From Clostridia bacterium (lineage in GTDB: Bacteria; Bacillota; Clostridia; Christensenellales; Aristaeellaceae), in contig JAFTWV010000078.1 in the NCBI GenBank assembly GCA_017465155.1, positions 1-46,410 on the forward strand: DNA of 46,410 nt. The letters run 5' to 3'. Positions 33,947 to 41,768 of this stretch are shown here, one piece after another. The translations under genes were made by a program, and so were the position numbers. The notes under the pieces are model-generated. The model did not search any database, was not told the DNA's origin, and saw only the letters and a program-made list of their open reading frames with translations. The first letter of the stretch is position 1, and the number at the start of each line of letters is the position of its first letter.

Positions 33947-34777
33947 TCAGGTCATTTGGCAGGCTGCCACGTGCAGATCAATGGTGACAGTATCTGCGGG
34001 TCGGCTGGCGAGAGCGTCCTTCGCGGCTTCGGACAGATCCTGCATCAGCGGCGTCATCCAGACAAAATCGCGCCATAATTCCGGTGATACTTTATGGGTG
34101 ACAGTAACGCGCTGCTCTCCCACGACAGTAGCCTTTTCACGGAGGTATGCGTCTACCTGACCCTCCTCATATGCCTCCATCTCCCGGGCGGCGCGAAGCT
34201 CGCGCAGATAGCCGCTGCCGGGGTACACTTTGATCAGCAGGCCACCCGGAGCGAGAACCCGGCGAAACTCATCGTAGCTGGCGGGGGTCAGTATATCCAT
34301 AACAGCGGTGAAGCTGCCGTCTGCAAAGGGCAGGCGGCGCAAATCGCATACGCACCACAGCGCCGTGCAGGGAAGGTTGGTTGCCTGCAGGATGGCGTCA
34401 CGGCTGATATCCGCACCTGCGCCGTGCCAGTCCTCATGATGAGACAACAGGTGGTTGAGGTACCAGCCGTCTCCGCAGCCTGCATCAAGGATGCGATGCT
34501 GAGCAGGCGGCAGCAGGGCTTCAATCGCGTTAGCGACTGCGTTGTAGCAGCCTGCGTCGAAAACCCGCCGGCGTGCGGCGAACAGGGCTGCGTCATAGCA
34601 GGAATCAACCTGTTGGCTCAGTACATTCAGGCAGCCCTTGCGGTTGACGTTGAGTCTGTGCCGGTTGGCGCAGGCGAGGTCATCGCCAGAGCGGGTCAGG
34701 GCCTGTCCGCAAACGGGGCAGGAAAGGCAGCCGAGATGTTCGGCGGCGAGAAAGAGCTTGTCGCGCTTGGATAGCAT
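33947..34777 (-). CDS. RlmA-like 23S rRNA (guanine-N1)-methyltransferase
   Basis: This 276-residue protein has the N-terminal zinc-binding domain of RlmA (CLSCPVCGQAL ... LACANRHRLNVNRKGCLNVL) and a SAM-binding methyltransferase domain (ILDAGCGDGWYLNHL, GADISRDAILQA, FAVMDILTP-like FTAVMDILTPASYDEFRRVLAPGG split by short loops). RlmA methylates G745 or G748 of 23S rRNA, and relatives confer resistance to macrolides such as tylosin or to mycinamicin. The start at 34777 follows GGAGGTACCTTCC; a longer frame to 34819 lacks a binding site. Confidence 0.85.
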   Translation of the reverse strand: MLSKRDKLFLAAEHLGCLSCPVCGQALTRSGDDLACANRHRLNVNRKGCLNVLSQQVDSCYDAALFAARRRVFDAGCYNAVANAIEALLPPAQHRILDAGCGDGWYLNHLLSHHEDWHGAGADISRDAILQATNLPCTALWCVCDLRRLPFADGSFTAVMDILTPASYDEFRRVLAPGGLLIKVYPGSGYLRELRAAREMEAYEEGQVDAYLREKATVVGEQRVTVTHKVSPELWRDFVWMTPLMQDLSEAAKDALASRPADTVTIDLHVAACQMT

Positions 34778-34843
34778 GGAAGGTACCTCCGGGAGGGTGC
34801 TGCTTTGATTATAACGCAAGCGGCCGCATCATGCAAGGGCATC

Positions 34844-34883
34844 AAAAAAACGCGTGCCTCCTTTGAAAATGGAAAAACACGCG
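34844..34883 (-). terminator. terminator of the MarR-DegV operon
   Basis: On the minus strand CGCGTG (34883-34878) pairs with CACGCG (34856-34851), followed by seven T residues (34850-34844). It lies about 30 bp beyond the degV-type stop codon. Confidence 0.65.
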
Positions 34884-34915
34884 CTGTATGTTCATGAGAG
34901 AACACCAGGGGGATT

Positions 34916-35764
34916 TCAGCCCTTTTGCCAGCACAGCAGCGTCAGCCCCGGGCCGACATGGGTGCCGATCAGGCAGCCGATGGACACGCAGCGCACCTCA
35001 TTGGGGATGCCCGCTTCTGCGATCATGCCCTTGAGCATGGCTGTTGTATCGGGGCAGTCTGCGCCGCCGATGTATACGACAGTACCTGCAGCGGGTGGAT
35101 ACTGCTTCAGCTGCTCAATGTACCATGCGTAGCCCTTCTTAACGCCGCGTACCATGCCTTCCTTTTCGATCGCGCCGCCCTCCAGCTTCAGAGTGGGCTT
35201 GATGGACAGTGCATTGCCGACCTTGCCGACCAGCGGATTCAGGCGGCCGCCCATAACCAGGTATTTCAGGTCATCGGCCAGGCCTACAAGGCGCTGCCGA
35301 TTCTTCAGGGATTCCAGTGCCTGAACGGCTTCGTCCAGCGTTGCGCCTGCGTCGCGCAGACGGATGGCCTCTTCAATCAGCATGATTTCCCCGCAGGTTG
35401 CGCTCAGTGAATCCACCACGGCGATGCGCTCCGGCATTTTGCAGCCGGACGCTGCCAGCAGTGCGCTCTGATATCCGCCTGACAGCTTCGATGAACCTGC
35501 GATGCACAGCACAACATCGTTGGTGCCGTCTGGCAGCAACGTTTTGAAGGCGTCCTTCCAGCTCTGCATGGGAACCATGGAGGTCTTGGGCAGCTCTGCG
35601 GCGGTGCGCAGGCGCGCATAGAAATCAGCCTGCGTGATGGAGACACCATCGTCCAGATACTCCTCCATGCCGAAACGAAGGGGTTGGCAGACAATGGTCA
35701 CATCTTTGTCCCTGTCTGGGACATGAATATAGTCGGACATACCGTCCGTTACAATGCGAATCAT
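34916..35764 (-). CDS. DegV family fatty-acid-binding protein
   Basis: This 282-residue DegV protein binds a fatty acid and presents it to a FakA-type kinase in Gram-positive bacteria. Features are the N-terminal IVTDGMSDY, the lipid-pocket region LCIAGSSKLSGGYQSALLAA, the VVDSLSATCGEIMLIEEAIRLRD segment and the C-terminal IGTHVGPGLTLLCW. Its ATG follows the MarR stop codon directly (TAAATG), and the ribosome binding site GAGGAAG lies in the marR 3' end. Pairing with a MarR regulator that has fatty-acid-style operators supports a lipid link. Confidence 0.9.
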   Translation of the reverse strand: MIRIVTDGMSDYIHVPDRDKDVTIVCQPLRFGMEEYLDDGVSITQADFYARLRTAAELPKTSMVPMQSWKDAFKTLLPDGTNDVVLCIAGSSKLSGGYQSALLAASGCKMPERIAVVDSLSATCGEIMLIEEAIRLRDAGATLDEAVQALESLKNRQRLVGLADDLKYLVMGGRLNPLVGKVGNALSIKPTLKLEGGAIEKEGMVRGVKKGYAWYIEQLKQYPPAAGTVVYIGGADCPDTTAMLKGMIAEAGIPNEVRCVSIGCLIGTHVGPGLTLLCWQKG

Positions 35765-36214
35765 TTATACTTCCTCCTGGCCGTAGAAATAGTCGTTGAT
35801 GCCCCGCAGCCCCTCAATGAGCACGTCGAGCTGATCCTGAGGAATGGCCGTGGTCACTGCATCCACCATCCGCTTGTGGAAGGCGCGGTGCACCCTTTCC
35901 ACCTCCAATGCGGCAGGGAGGGGAAGAACGTGCACACGACGCTTGTCTACCTGCGACTGCCGACGCTCCAGATAGCCCTTGCGTACCAGCGTCGATACAG
36001 CCACCGTCAGGGAACCCACCGTGACCCGCAGCGTCGCCGCGAGAACGGTCATGGTGTTGTCCTCATCCTGAGCTGCACAGACGGCCTCGATGATGTGAAT
36101 TTCGCGCATGGAAAGATTGCCGCATTCCTTCTGCAGTGTTCGCTCCTCAATGCGCAGCAGATCGTTGAACAGATGCACCAGCACCTGATCGATCATTTTT
36201 TCATGCTTCTCCAT
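35765..36214 (-). CDS. MarR family transcriptional regulator (FabT-like candidate)
   Basis: This 149-residue protein has the MarR winged helix-turn-helix: SMREIHIIEAVCAAQ, TMTVLAATLRVTVGSLTVAVSTLVRKGYLERRQSQVDKRRVHVLPLP, with dimer helices at both ends. FabT-type MarR proteins control fatty-acid synthesis and bind palindromes close to TTTGAA-N-TTCAAA-like sequences. Two such perfect palindromes lie in its own promoter region. The start at 36214 follows AAAGAAGGTTAATC; a longer frame to 36313 has no binding site. It is operonic with degV. Confidence 0.85.
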   Translation of the reverse strand: MEKHEKMIDQVLVHLFNDLLRIEERTLQKECGNLSMREIHIIEAVCAAQDEDNTMTVLAATLRVTVGSLTVAVSTLVRKGYLERRQSQVDKRRVHVLPLPAALEVERVHRAFHKRMVDAVTTAIPQDQLDVLIEGLRGINDYFYGQEEV

Positions 36215-36229
36215 GATTAACCTTCTTTG

Positions 36230-36242
36230 TTTGAAGTTCAAA
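36230..36242. promoter_or_regulatory. MarR operator 2, TTTGAAGTTCAAA
   Basis: This perfect palindrome lies between the promoter and the marR start codon (16 bp before the ATG), where bound protein would block elongation or translation start. It is identical to the core at 36324-36336. Confidence 0.6.
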
Positions 36243-36284
36243 GCATTTGGATAAAAATATGATGTTGACGAATCAACATGCACA

Positions 36285-36313
36285 AGAATACCATATCGTG
36301 CAGTCCCTGTCAA
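36285..36313 (-). promoter_or_regulatory. promoter of marR-degV
   Basis: On the minus strand, -35 TTGACA (36313-36308) and -10 TATTCT (36290-36285) are 17 bp apart. A further inverted repeat GTTGA-N4-TCAAC (36264-36277) covers the predicted start region. Confidence 0.7.
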
Positions 36314-36323
36314 TATAAAATAT

Positions 36324-36336
36324 TTTGAAGTTCAAA
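36324..36336. promoter_or_regulatory. MarR operator 1, TTTGAAGTTCAAA
   Basis: This palindrome extends to 17 bp (ATTTTGAAGTTCAAAAT, 36322-36338) and lies about 10 bp upstream of the -35 element of marR. With operator 2 it brackets the promoter, which suggests cooperative autoregulation. Confidence 0.6.
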
Positions 36337-36393
36337 ATTTGTTTTAGTAGATCAAGTCCGCGGAAAAATCTGAAAGAAAAATGCGTGTTCCCC

Positions 36394-36422
36394 TTGCAAT
36401 TTCCGGCCGGATAGGATATACT
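36394..36422 (+). promoter_or_regulatory. promoter of SRP RNA
   Basis: -35 TTGCAA (36394-36399) and -10 TATACT (36417-36422) are 17 bp apart. The predicted start is at about 36429. Confidence 0.65.
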
Positions 36423-36428
36423 GTTTAG

Positions 36429-36552
36429 GCCGTATCGCAATGACGATTGGGTCCCGTGCGATCTTTCTGTGTGAACCATGTCAGGTCCGGAAGGAAGCAG
36501 CATTAAGCATAAGTGAGATGTGCTGCGGGGAAGCCCATTCTGAGCGTGCGGT
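36429..36552 (+). ncRNA. ffs: signal recognition particle RNA, small bacterial type (4.5S)
   Basis: The universally conserved SRP domain loop is present: GTCAGGTCCGGAAGGAAGCA around 36480-36499, preceded by GTGAACCAT. The outer stem can be drawn between the 5' part (GATTGGGTCCCG, around 36445-36456) and the 3' part (CGGGGAAGCCCATTC, around 36526-36540), with the ends near 36430 and 36551. A T-rich run (TATTTTTG) follows. The size of about 125 nt means it lacks the Alu domain seen in Bacillus and many Clostridium species. Confidence 0.88.
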
Positions 36553-36609
36553 ATTTTTGTATTTTGGCGGTATTTCAGCCTGCCGATTGTTCTGATTGTG
36601 TTTTTAAGC

Positions 36610-36637
36610 TGTACAGGCGGCAAAAATCATGTATAAT
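36610..36637 (+). promoter_or_regulatory. possible glyA promoter
   Basis: A perfect -10 TATAAT (36632-36637) has a moderate -35 TGTACA 16 bp upstream (36610-36615). It would give a leader of about 34 nt for glyA. Confidence 0.5.
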
Positions 36638-36677
36638 GATAGAGATTTTCAAATTTCAAGTATGGAGGATTTGTGTC

Positions 36678-37910
36678 ATGGAACTGAATGTCATCCGTCA
36701 GGCGGATCCTGCTGTGTGCGACGCCATCGAGGCAGAGCTGGAGCGCCAGCGTACTCATATTGAGCTGATTGCATCTGAGAATTTCGTGTCTCCTGCCGTC
36801 ATGGCGGCCATGGGCTCCTGCCTGACCAACAAGTATGCCGAGGGTTATCCGTCCAAGCGTTACTACGGCGGCTGCGAGTGTGTGGATATCGTCGAGGATC
36901 TGGCACGTGACCGCGCCAAGCAGCTGTTCGGCTGCGAGTATGTCAACGTCCAGCCCCATTCCGGTGCACAGGCGAACATGGCGGTCTACTTTGCCATGCT
37001 GACGCCCGGCGATACCGTGATGGGTATGAGCCTTGACAACGGCGGCCACCTGACACACGGCAGTCCCGTGAACATGTCCGGTAAGTACTTCAACTTTGTG
37101 TCCTATGGCGTGGACGATAACGGCTACATTGATTATGACGATGTGCTGGCGAAGGCGAAAGAATGCCAGCCCAAGCTGATTGTTGCGGGCGCATCTGCGT
37201 ATCCCCGTACGATCGACTTTGCGAAGCTGCGTGCCATCTGCGACGAGGTCGGTGCGATGATGATGGTTGATATTGCTCACATCGCTGGTCTGGTGGCGGC
37301 AGGGGAGCATCCGTCCCCCGTGCCCTATGCTGACTTTGTTACCACCACTACGCATAAGACCCTGCGCGGTCCCCGCGGCGGCATGATCATGTGCAAGGAG
37401 CAGTATGGCAAGGCGATCGACAAGGCTATCTTCCCCGGCACGCAGGGCGGTCCGCTGATGCATGTGATCGCGGCCAAGGCAGTCTGCTTTGGCGAAGCGC
37501 TGACGGATGAATTCAAGGCTTATCAGCATCAGATCATCCTCAATGCCAAGGCACTTGAGAATGCTCTGCGCGAAGAGGGAATCAAGATGGTTTCCGACGG
37601 CACGGACAACCATCTGCTCTTGTTGGATTTCTCCGATACTGAGATGACCGGCAAGATGCTGGAGAAGCTGCTGGAGGAAGCCAACATCACCGTTAACAAG
37701 AATACCGTGCCCAACGAGAAGCGCTCTCCCTTCGTAACCAGCGGCGTGCGTGTGGGTACCCCCGCCATCACCAGCCGTGGTCTCAAGGAGGAACACATGG
37801 TACAGATTGCCAAGTGGATTGCCCGCGTGGTGAATGAGGGCGAAGCGGCTGTACCTGCTGTCAAGGCAGAGGTTGAAGCGCTGATGAAGAATTTCCCCCT
37901 TTACGCATAA
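36678..37910 (+). CDS. glyA: serine hydroxymethyltransferase
   Basis: This 410-residue PLP enzyme interconverts serine and glycine with tetrahydrofolate, supplying one-carbon units. Motifs are clear: [31 protein letters not shown], the PLP lysine in [22 protein letters not shown], and the C-terminal [15 protein letters not shown]. The length fits the family (about 410-420). The start at 36678 follows GGAGGATTTGTGTC; the open frame continues upstream through the SRP RNA and is not used. It is followed by an intrinsic terminator. Confidence 0.97.
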   Translation: MELNVIRQADPAVCDAIEAELERQRTHIELIASENFVSPAVMAAMGSCLTNKYAEGYPSKRYYGGCECVDIVEDLARDRAKQLFGCEYVNVQPHSGAQANMAVYFAMLTPGDTVMGMSLDNGGHLTHGSPVNMSGKYFNFVSYGVDDNGYIDYDDVLAKAKECQPKLIVAGASAYPRTIDFAKLRAICDEVGAMMMVDIAHIAGLVAAGEHPSPVPYADFVTTTTHKTLRGPRGGMIMCKEQYGKAIDKAIFPGTQGGPLMHVIAAKAVCFGEALTDEFKAYQHQIILNAKALENALREEGIKMVSDGTDNHLLLLDFSDTEMTGKMLEKLLEEANITVNKNTVPNEKRSPFVTSGVRVGTPAITSRGLKEEHMVQIAKWIARVVNEGEAAVPAVKAEVEALMKNFPLYA

Positions 37911-37932
37911 AAAATTCCTGACAATATCATTC

Positions 37933-37971
37933 AAGTTCCGGCAGACGTTCGCGTCAGTCGGAACTTTTTTT
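37933..37971 (+). terminator. intrinsic terminator of glyA
   Basis: AAGTTCCG (37933-37940) pairs with CGGAACTT (37959-37966), with an inner GACG/CGTC stem, and the stem runs into a T-tract (to 37971). Confidence 0.75.
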
Positions 37972-38065
37972 GCGTGCGATGCAAATTAACACCGTGTTTT
38001 TCGCCAAATCGTCCAAAATACTTTGAAATTCTGAATAAATTTGTATGGATTTTTTTCTCTGCCTG

Positions 38066-38325
38066 TGCTATAATAGTAGAACGAAGGGTATTGCCGGAGG
38101 ATGCGACCGGCAGACCAGTTTCCATAAAGCGTTTTCAGCTGTTGGCTGCCATTGGCACTTTTAGGTGTGCAGTGGGTCGCAGCTGGGGTTGATTGGAACA
38201 TTATACGAACAATCAGCAACGGAGGGCTATTTCCGCTGCTTTGATTACATTTGTTATTTAATGGAAGAAATTGGATGTATAGACCGGACGATGTGCCGGT
38301 AAACGACCTGATAAGGAGGTAAACT
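38066..38325 (+). promoter_or_regulatory. RNase J promoter and long structured 5' leader
   Basis: An extended -10 TGCTATAAT (38066-38074) predicts a start near 38081 and a leader of about 245 nt. The leader holds several hairpins: TGCCGG/CCGGCA (around 38091-38111), CAGCTG elements around 38137-38188, TTGATTG/CAATCA, and ACCGG/CCGGT (around 38283-38301) just before the ribosome binding site. No T-box, M-box or other riboswitch I know was recognised. Autoregulation of RNase mRNAs through their leaders is known for RNase E, so a similar role is conceivable. The remaining part (37972-38065) is AT-rich with no gene. Confidence 0.45.
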
Positions 38326-40008
38326 GTGAGCCAGAGGATCATGAAACAGCAACCAGCCAGCCGACTGCGCATTGTCAGTCTTGGCGGTGTGGATGAGATC
38401 GGCAAGAACATGACTGTGTTTGAATACGAAGATGATATCGTGGTGGTGGACTGCGGCAGCATTTTCCCCAAGGAGGATATGCTGGGCGTTGATCTGGTGA
38501 TCCCGGACGTGAGCTACCTTGTGGCGAAGAAAAAGAATGTCCGCGGCTACCTTTTCACCCACGGACACGAGGATCACATCGGTGCAACGCCCTATATCCT
38601 GCGGCAGGTACCTGCGCCTCTGTACGGCACGAAGCTGACGCTTGCGCTGGTAGATCTGAAGCTGAAGGAGCATCGCATCCCCGGCATTCCCATGCAGGTG
38701 GTGCAGCCGCGGGACGAGATTCGCCTGGGCAAGTATTTCACTGCAAAGTTCATTCACGTGAGCCATTCCATTGCAGGGGCATGCGCTATCGCGATCACCT
38801 GCCCGGCCGGTACGGTGCTGGTGACGGGTGACTTCAAGATTGACTACACGCCCATTGACGGGCATATCACCGACCTTGCGACTTTTGCAGCCCTTGGCGA
38901 AAAGGGCGTGCTGTGCATGCTGTGCGAATCCACAAATGTGGAGCGCCCCGGCCAGACCATGTCTGAACGCAAGATCGGCACGACGTTTGAAAAAATGTTC
39001 CGGGACGCTAAGGGCCGCGTGATCGTTGCCATGTTTGCGTCCAACATCCACCGTATGCAGATGGTCATTGACAATGCTGTGGCATACGGCCGGAAAGTGT
39101 GCTTCATTGGCCGCAGCATGGTGAATGTCAGCCGTGTGGGCATGCAGATCGGCGAGCTGCACATCCCGGAGGGTGTACTGATTGAAGCGGATGACCTTGA
39201 TCAGTATGAGGATGACGAGCTGCTGGTGATGACCACAGGCTCTCAGGGTGAGGCAATGGCTGGTCTGACCAGAATGGCCTATTCCGAGCATCGCAAGCTT
39301 CAGATTCGTCCTTCCGATATGGTGATTATTTCCGCCAGTCCCATCCCCGGTAACGAGAAGTACATCAGCCGTGTCATCAACCAGCTCTATCGCTGCGGCG
39401 CGCAGGTGGTGTACCACACGATGGAGGCCGTGCATGTGTCCGGTCATGCCTGCCAGGAGGAATTGAAGCTGGTGCACGCACTGGTGAAGCCCCGCTACTT
39501 TATTCCTGTGCATGGCGAATACCGCATGCTTTGGCAGCATGCAGAGCTGGCAGAGTCGATGGGTATGCCCAGCCAGAACATCGTCATTCCCGAGATCGGT
39601 CAGGTCTACGAGATGGACGAGGAAGGTCTGTACCTCGGCGAGCAGATTCCCAATGGCGGCATTCTGGTGGATGGCCTTGGAATCGGCGACGTTGGCAATG
39701 TTGTGCTCCGTGATCGCAAGCACCTCAGTCAGGACGGCCTGATCATCGTGGTGATGGCCATCAACCGTGATGAATGCAAGCTGGTGTCCGGGCCGGACAT
39801 CATCAGCCGCGGCTTCATCTATGTGCGCGAGAATGAAGACATCATCGAAAACACGCGTGATGTGGTGCGGCAGATTCTGGCCAATTCCAGCCTTGCGGGC
39901 GAAGACTGGCCTGTGCTCAAGAATCGCATCAAGGACGATCTGCACCGCTACATCTACGAGAAGATCAAGCGTAACCCGATGATCCTGCCGATCATTCTGG
40001 ACGTTTGA
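38326..40008 (+). CDS. rnj: ribonuclease J
   Basis: This 560-residue metallo-beta-lactamase/beta-CASP ribonuclease has 5'-exonuclease and endonuclease activity in mRNA decay and rRNA maturation. Motifs include SLGGVDEIGKNM, VVDCGSIFP, the zinc motif HGHEDHIGATPY, HVSHSIAGACAIAI, GDFKIDYTP, the beta-CASP region ATTFEKMF-like GTTFEKMFRDAKGRVIVAMFASNIHRMQ, TGSQGE, and HVSGHACQEELKLVHALVKPRYFIPVHGEYRM (shown over two loops). The start is GTG with AAGGAGGTAAACT before it. The gene is preceded by a long leader and followed by two hairpins. Confidence 0.95.
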   Translation: MSQRIMKQQPASRLRIVSLGGVDEIGKNMTVFEYEDDIVVVDCGSIFPKEDMLGVDLVIPDVSYLVAKKKNVRGYLFTHGHEDHIGATPYILRQVPAPLYGTKLTLALVDLKLKEHRIPGIPMQVVQPRDEIRLGKYFTAKFIHVSHSIAGACAIAITCPAGTVLVTGDFKIDYTPIDGHITDLATFAALGEKGVLCMLCESTNVERPGQTMSERKIGTTFEKMFRDAKGRVIVAMFASNIHRMQMVIDNAVAYGRKVCFIGRSMVNVSRVGMQIGELHIPEGVLIEADDLDQYEDDELLVMTTGSQGEAMAGLTRMAYSEHRKLQIRPSDMVIISASPIPGNEKYISRVINQLYRCGAQVVYHTMEAVHVSGHACQEELKLVHALVKPRYFIPVHGEYRMLWQHAELAESMGMPSQNIVIPEIGQVYEMDEEGLYLGEQIPNGGILVDGLGIGDVGNVVLRDRKHLSQDGLIIVVMAINRDECKLVSGPDIISRGFIYVRENEDIIENTRDVVRQILANSSLAGEDWPVLKNRIKDDLHRYIYEKIKRNPMILPIILDV

Positions 40009-40034
40009 CGAATCGCTGCATATCTGTTATCATT

Positions 40035-40091
40035 AGAGGAGGTACGAAGGTGCCTCCTCTTTCCCTTTTCCGGGAAGAATTACCGGAAAAG
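40035..40091 (+). terminator. two hairpins after the RNase J gene
   Basis: AGAGGAGG (40035-40042) pairs with CCTCCTCT (40053-40060), followed by TTCCCTTTT. CTTTTCCGG (40065-40073) pairs with CCGGAAAAG (40083-40091). The first is a plausible weak terminator; the second may add to it or protect the 3' end. Confidence 0.5.
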
Positions 40092-40119
40092 ATTCGTTTC
40101 ATGATATGAAAGGCAGGTT

Positions 40120-40479
40120 ATGATCAATATGGAGTACTCAAATGCACACCGTCTGGCGCAGGATATCCGTCAAAGCGAGGAATATCAGACGTATCACGGC
40201 CTGAAGGACGAGGTGATGGCGGATGAGACCACGGCAGCCCTGATCAAGGAATACAAAAAGCTTCAGGTTAAGCTGCAGATGGGCGCGGTGGCTGGCGCTG
40301 CGCCGGATTCGGACGACATGCAGCGTTTTCAAGGCATCACAGCTTTGCTGTTCGGCAATCCGACGGTAAGCCGCTACATGCTGGCGGAGATGCGTCTGCA
40401 GCAGGCGCTCGCTGACATCTTTAAGATCGTTACCGAGGCTGCGAATATCGATATTGCCATTCCAGGTATGGACAATTGA
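40120..40479 (+). CDS. YlbF family regulator
   Basis: This 119-residue helical protein belongs to the YlbF/YmcA family. The family pattern is seen in ARLAQ-like AHRLAQDIRQSEEYQTYHGLKDEV, LIKEYKKLQVKLQMG, and the C-terminal ADIFKIVTEAANIDIAIPG. In Bacillus, YlbF, YmcA and YaaT form a complex that works with RNase Y in mRNA maturation, so its place just after the RNase J gene fits an RNA-processing theme. A second in-frame ATG is at 40129. The ribosome binding site AAAGGCAGG is weak. Confidence 0.85.
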   Translation: MINMEYSNAHRLAQDIRQSEEYQTYHGLKDEVMADETTAALIKEYKKLQVKLQMGAVAGAAPDSDDMQRFQGITALLFGNPTVSRYMLAEMRLQQALADIFKIVTEAANIDIAIPGMDN

Positions 40480-40544
40480 TAAAAAGCAGCGCAAGATGAT
40501 GACGCTGCTGGTGTTTTAACCTGATCCCAAGGAGGTCAACGTCT

Positions 40545-41723
40545 TTGAAAAAGCGCAGCGATACCTACCGTTCCGTCCGTGACGAGCGGGAGTATGGCCC
40601 GTACTGGTACAGTCTGTTGTGGCGTGCAGTGCGTCCGGTGCTGGTGATTGCGGGCAGCGTCCTGATTGTGCTCGGAATTCTCAGCACCATCTGGAACAAC
40701 GTGTACAGCACGTATCTTGCGCCCGCTAATGCACAGGATCAGACAAACCGTGCCTTTACCGTAGAGAGCGGACAAAGTCTGACCCGTGTGGCCAATAACC
40801 TTGAAGAAGCCGGGATCATCCGGAATCGCACGGTGTTCAAGTATTACTGCGATTTTGCCGGTATGGGTCAAAAGATTCAGGCTGGCTCCTATGTGTTGAA
40901 TCCGGCTATGACCATGAGCCAGATTGCCGAGCAGCTTACCATGGGCGACGGCAATCCCATCGTGCGCAATATCACCCTCATTCCGGGCCGGACGCTGGAG
41001 GAATTTGCTGCTGAGCTGGTGGCGGACGGCGTGCTGTCGGATAGCTCGGAGTTCCTTGAGATGTGTCGCTCGGGAGAAAAATTCTCCGACTACTACTATA
41101 TCGCGGATGTTCTGGCTACGAAGAATGTGGGGCAGCGCAAGTACGTTCTGGAGGGCTATCTTTCTCCTAATACCTATGAGGTGTACATCAGCGCAACAGC
41201 TGAAGATATCATCCGCAGGCTGCTGTCCCAGACGGAAAGTACCTTCCCCGTGACCAGTCAGGATCGTGCAGATGAGCTGGGCTTCACGATGGATGAAATC
41301 ATCACTCTGGCCAGTCTGATCGAAAAGGAAGCCAAGGAAAGCGATTTTGCCAAGGTATCGGCGGTATTCCATAACCGCCTGAAGCAGGGCATGAAGCTGC
41401 AGAGCGACGTAACCATCCATTATGTCACCGGCGTGCGGAAAATGGCGTTGGATTCCAATGACCTTGCCCTGAACAGCCCCTACAACACTTATAAGAACGC
41501 CGGATTGCCGCTTGGCCCGGTGTGCAATCCTTCGCAGGCTGCGATTGAAGCAGCTCTCTATCCGGATGCGACCTTCCTTGCAGAGAAGTACCTGTACTTC
41601 TGTGCCAAGGATCCGGAAAGCGGTGAGCTGCATTTCTCCCGCACGCTGCAGGAGCATGAGCAGGCGTCTGCCATCTATGCGCCGCTGTGGCGGGAATATG
41701 ATGAAAGCCGGGGAATCAAGTGA
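40545..41723 (+). CDS. mltG: endolytic murein transglycosylase
   Basis: This 392-residue protein is a YceG-like transglycosylase that cuts nascent glycan strands outside the membrane. One N-terminal membrane helix covers about residues 28-50 (VLVIAGSVLIVLGILSTIW). A LysM-like region (FTVESGQSLTRVANNLEEAGII) precedes the catalytic domain, where the glutamate of LASLIEKEA is the family catalytic residue, followed by VFHNRLKQGMKLQSD and SPYNTYKNAGLPLGPVCNPS. The start is TTG, supported by AAGGAGGT at about 10 bases. The mltG to U32 gene order is conserved in many Firmicutes. Confidence 0.93.
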   Translation: MKKRSDTYRSVRDEREYGPYWYSLLWRAVRPVLVIAGSVLIVLGILSTIWNNVYSTYLAPANAQDQTNRAFTVESGQSLTRVANNLEEAGIIRNRTVFKYYCDFAGMGQKIQAGSYVLNPAMTMSQIAEQLTMGDGNPIVRNITLIPGRTLEEFAAELVADGVLSDSSEFLEMCRSGEKFSDYYYIADVLATKNVGQRKYVLEGYLSPNTYEVYISATAEDIIRRLLSQTESTFPVTSQDRADELGFTMDEIITLASLIEKEAKESDFAKVSAVFHNRLKQGMKLQSDVTIHYVTGVRKMALDSNDLALNSPYNTYKNAGLPLGPVCNPSQAAIEAALYPDATFLAEKYLYFCAKDPESGELHFSRTLQEHEQASAIYAPLWREYDESRGIK

Positions 41724-41768
41724 CGCTCCAATGCGTCCATACATATTGAATTGCTGAGGAAAGACGAT

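Noticed and set aside
38081-38325. T-box or other known riboswitch before the RNase J gene
   Set aside because: The T-box antiterminator signature (AGGGTGGNACCGCG) is absent, and no aptamer core I know could be found.
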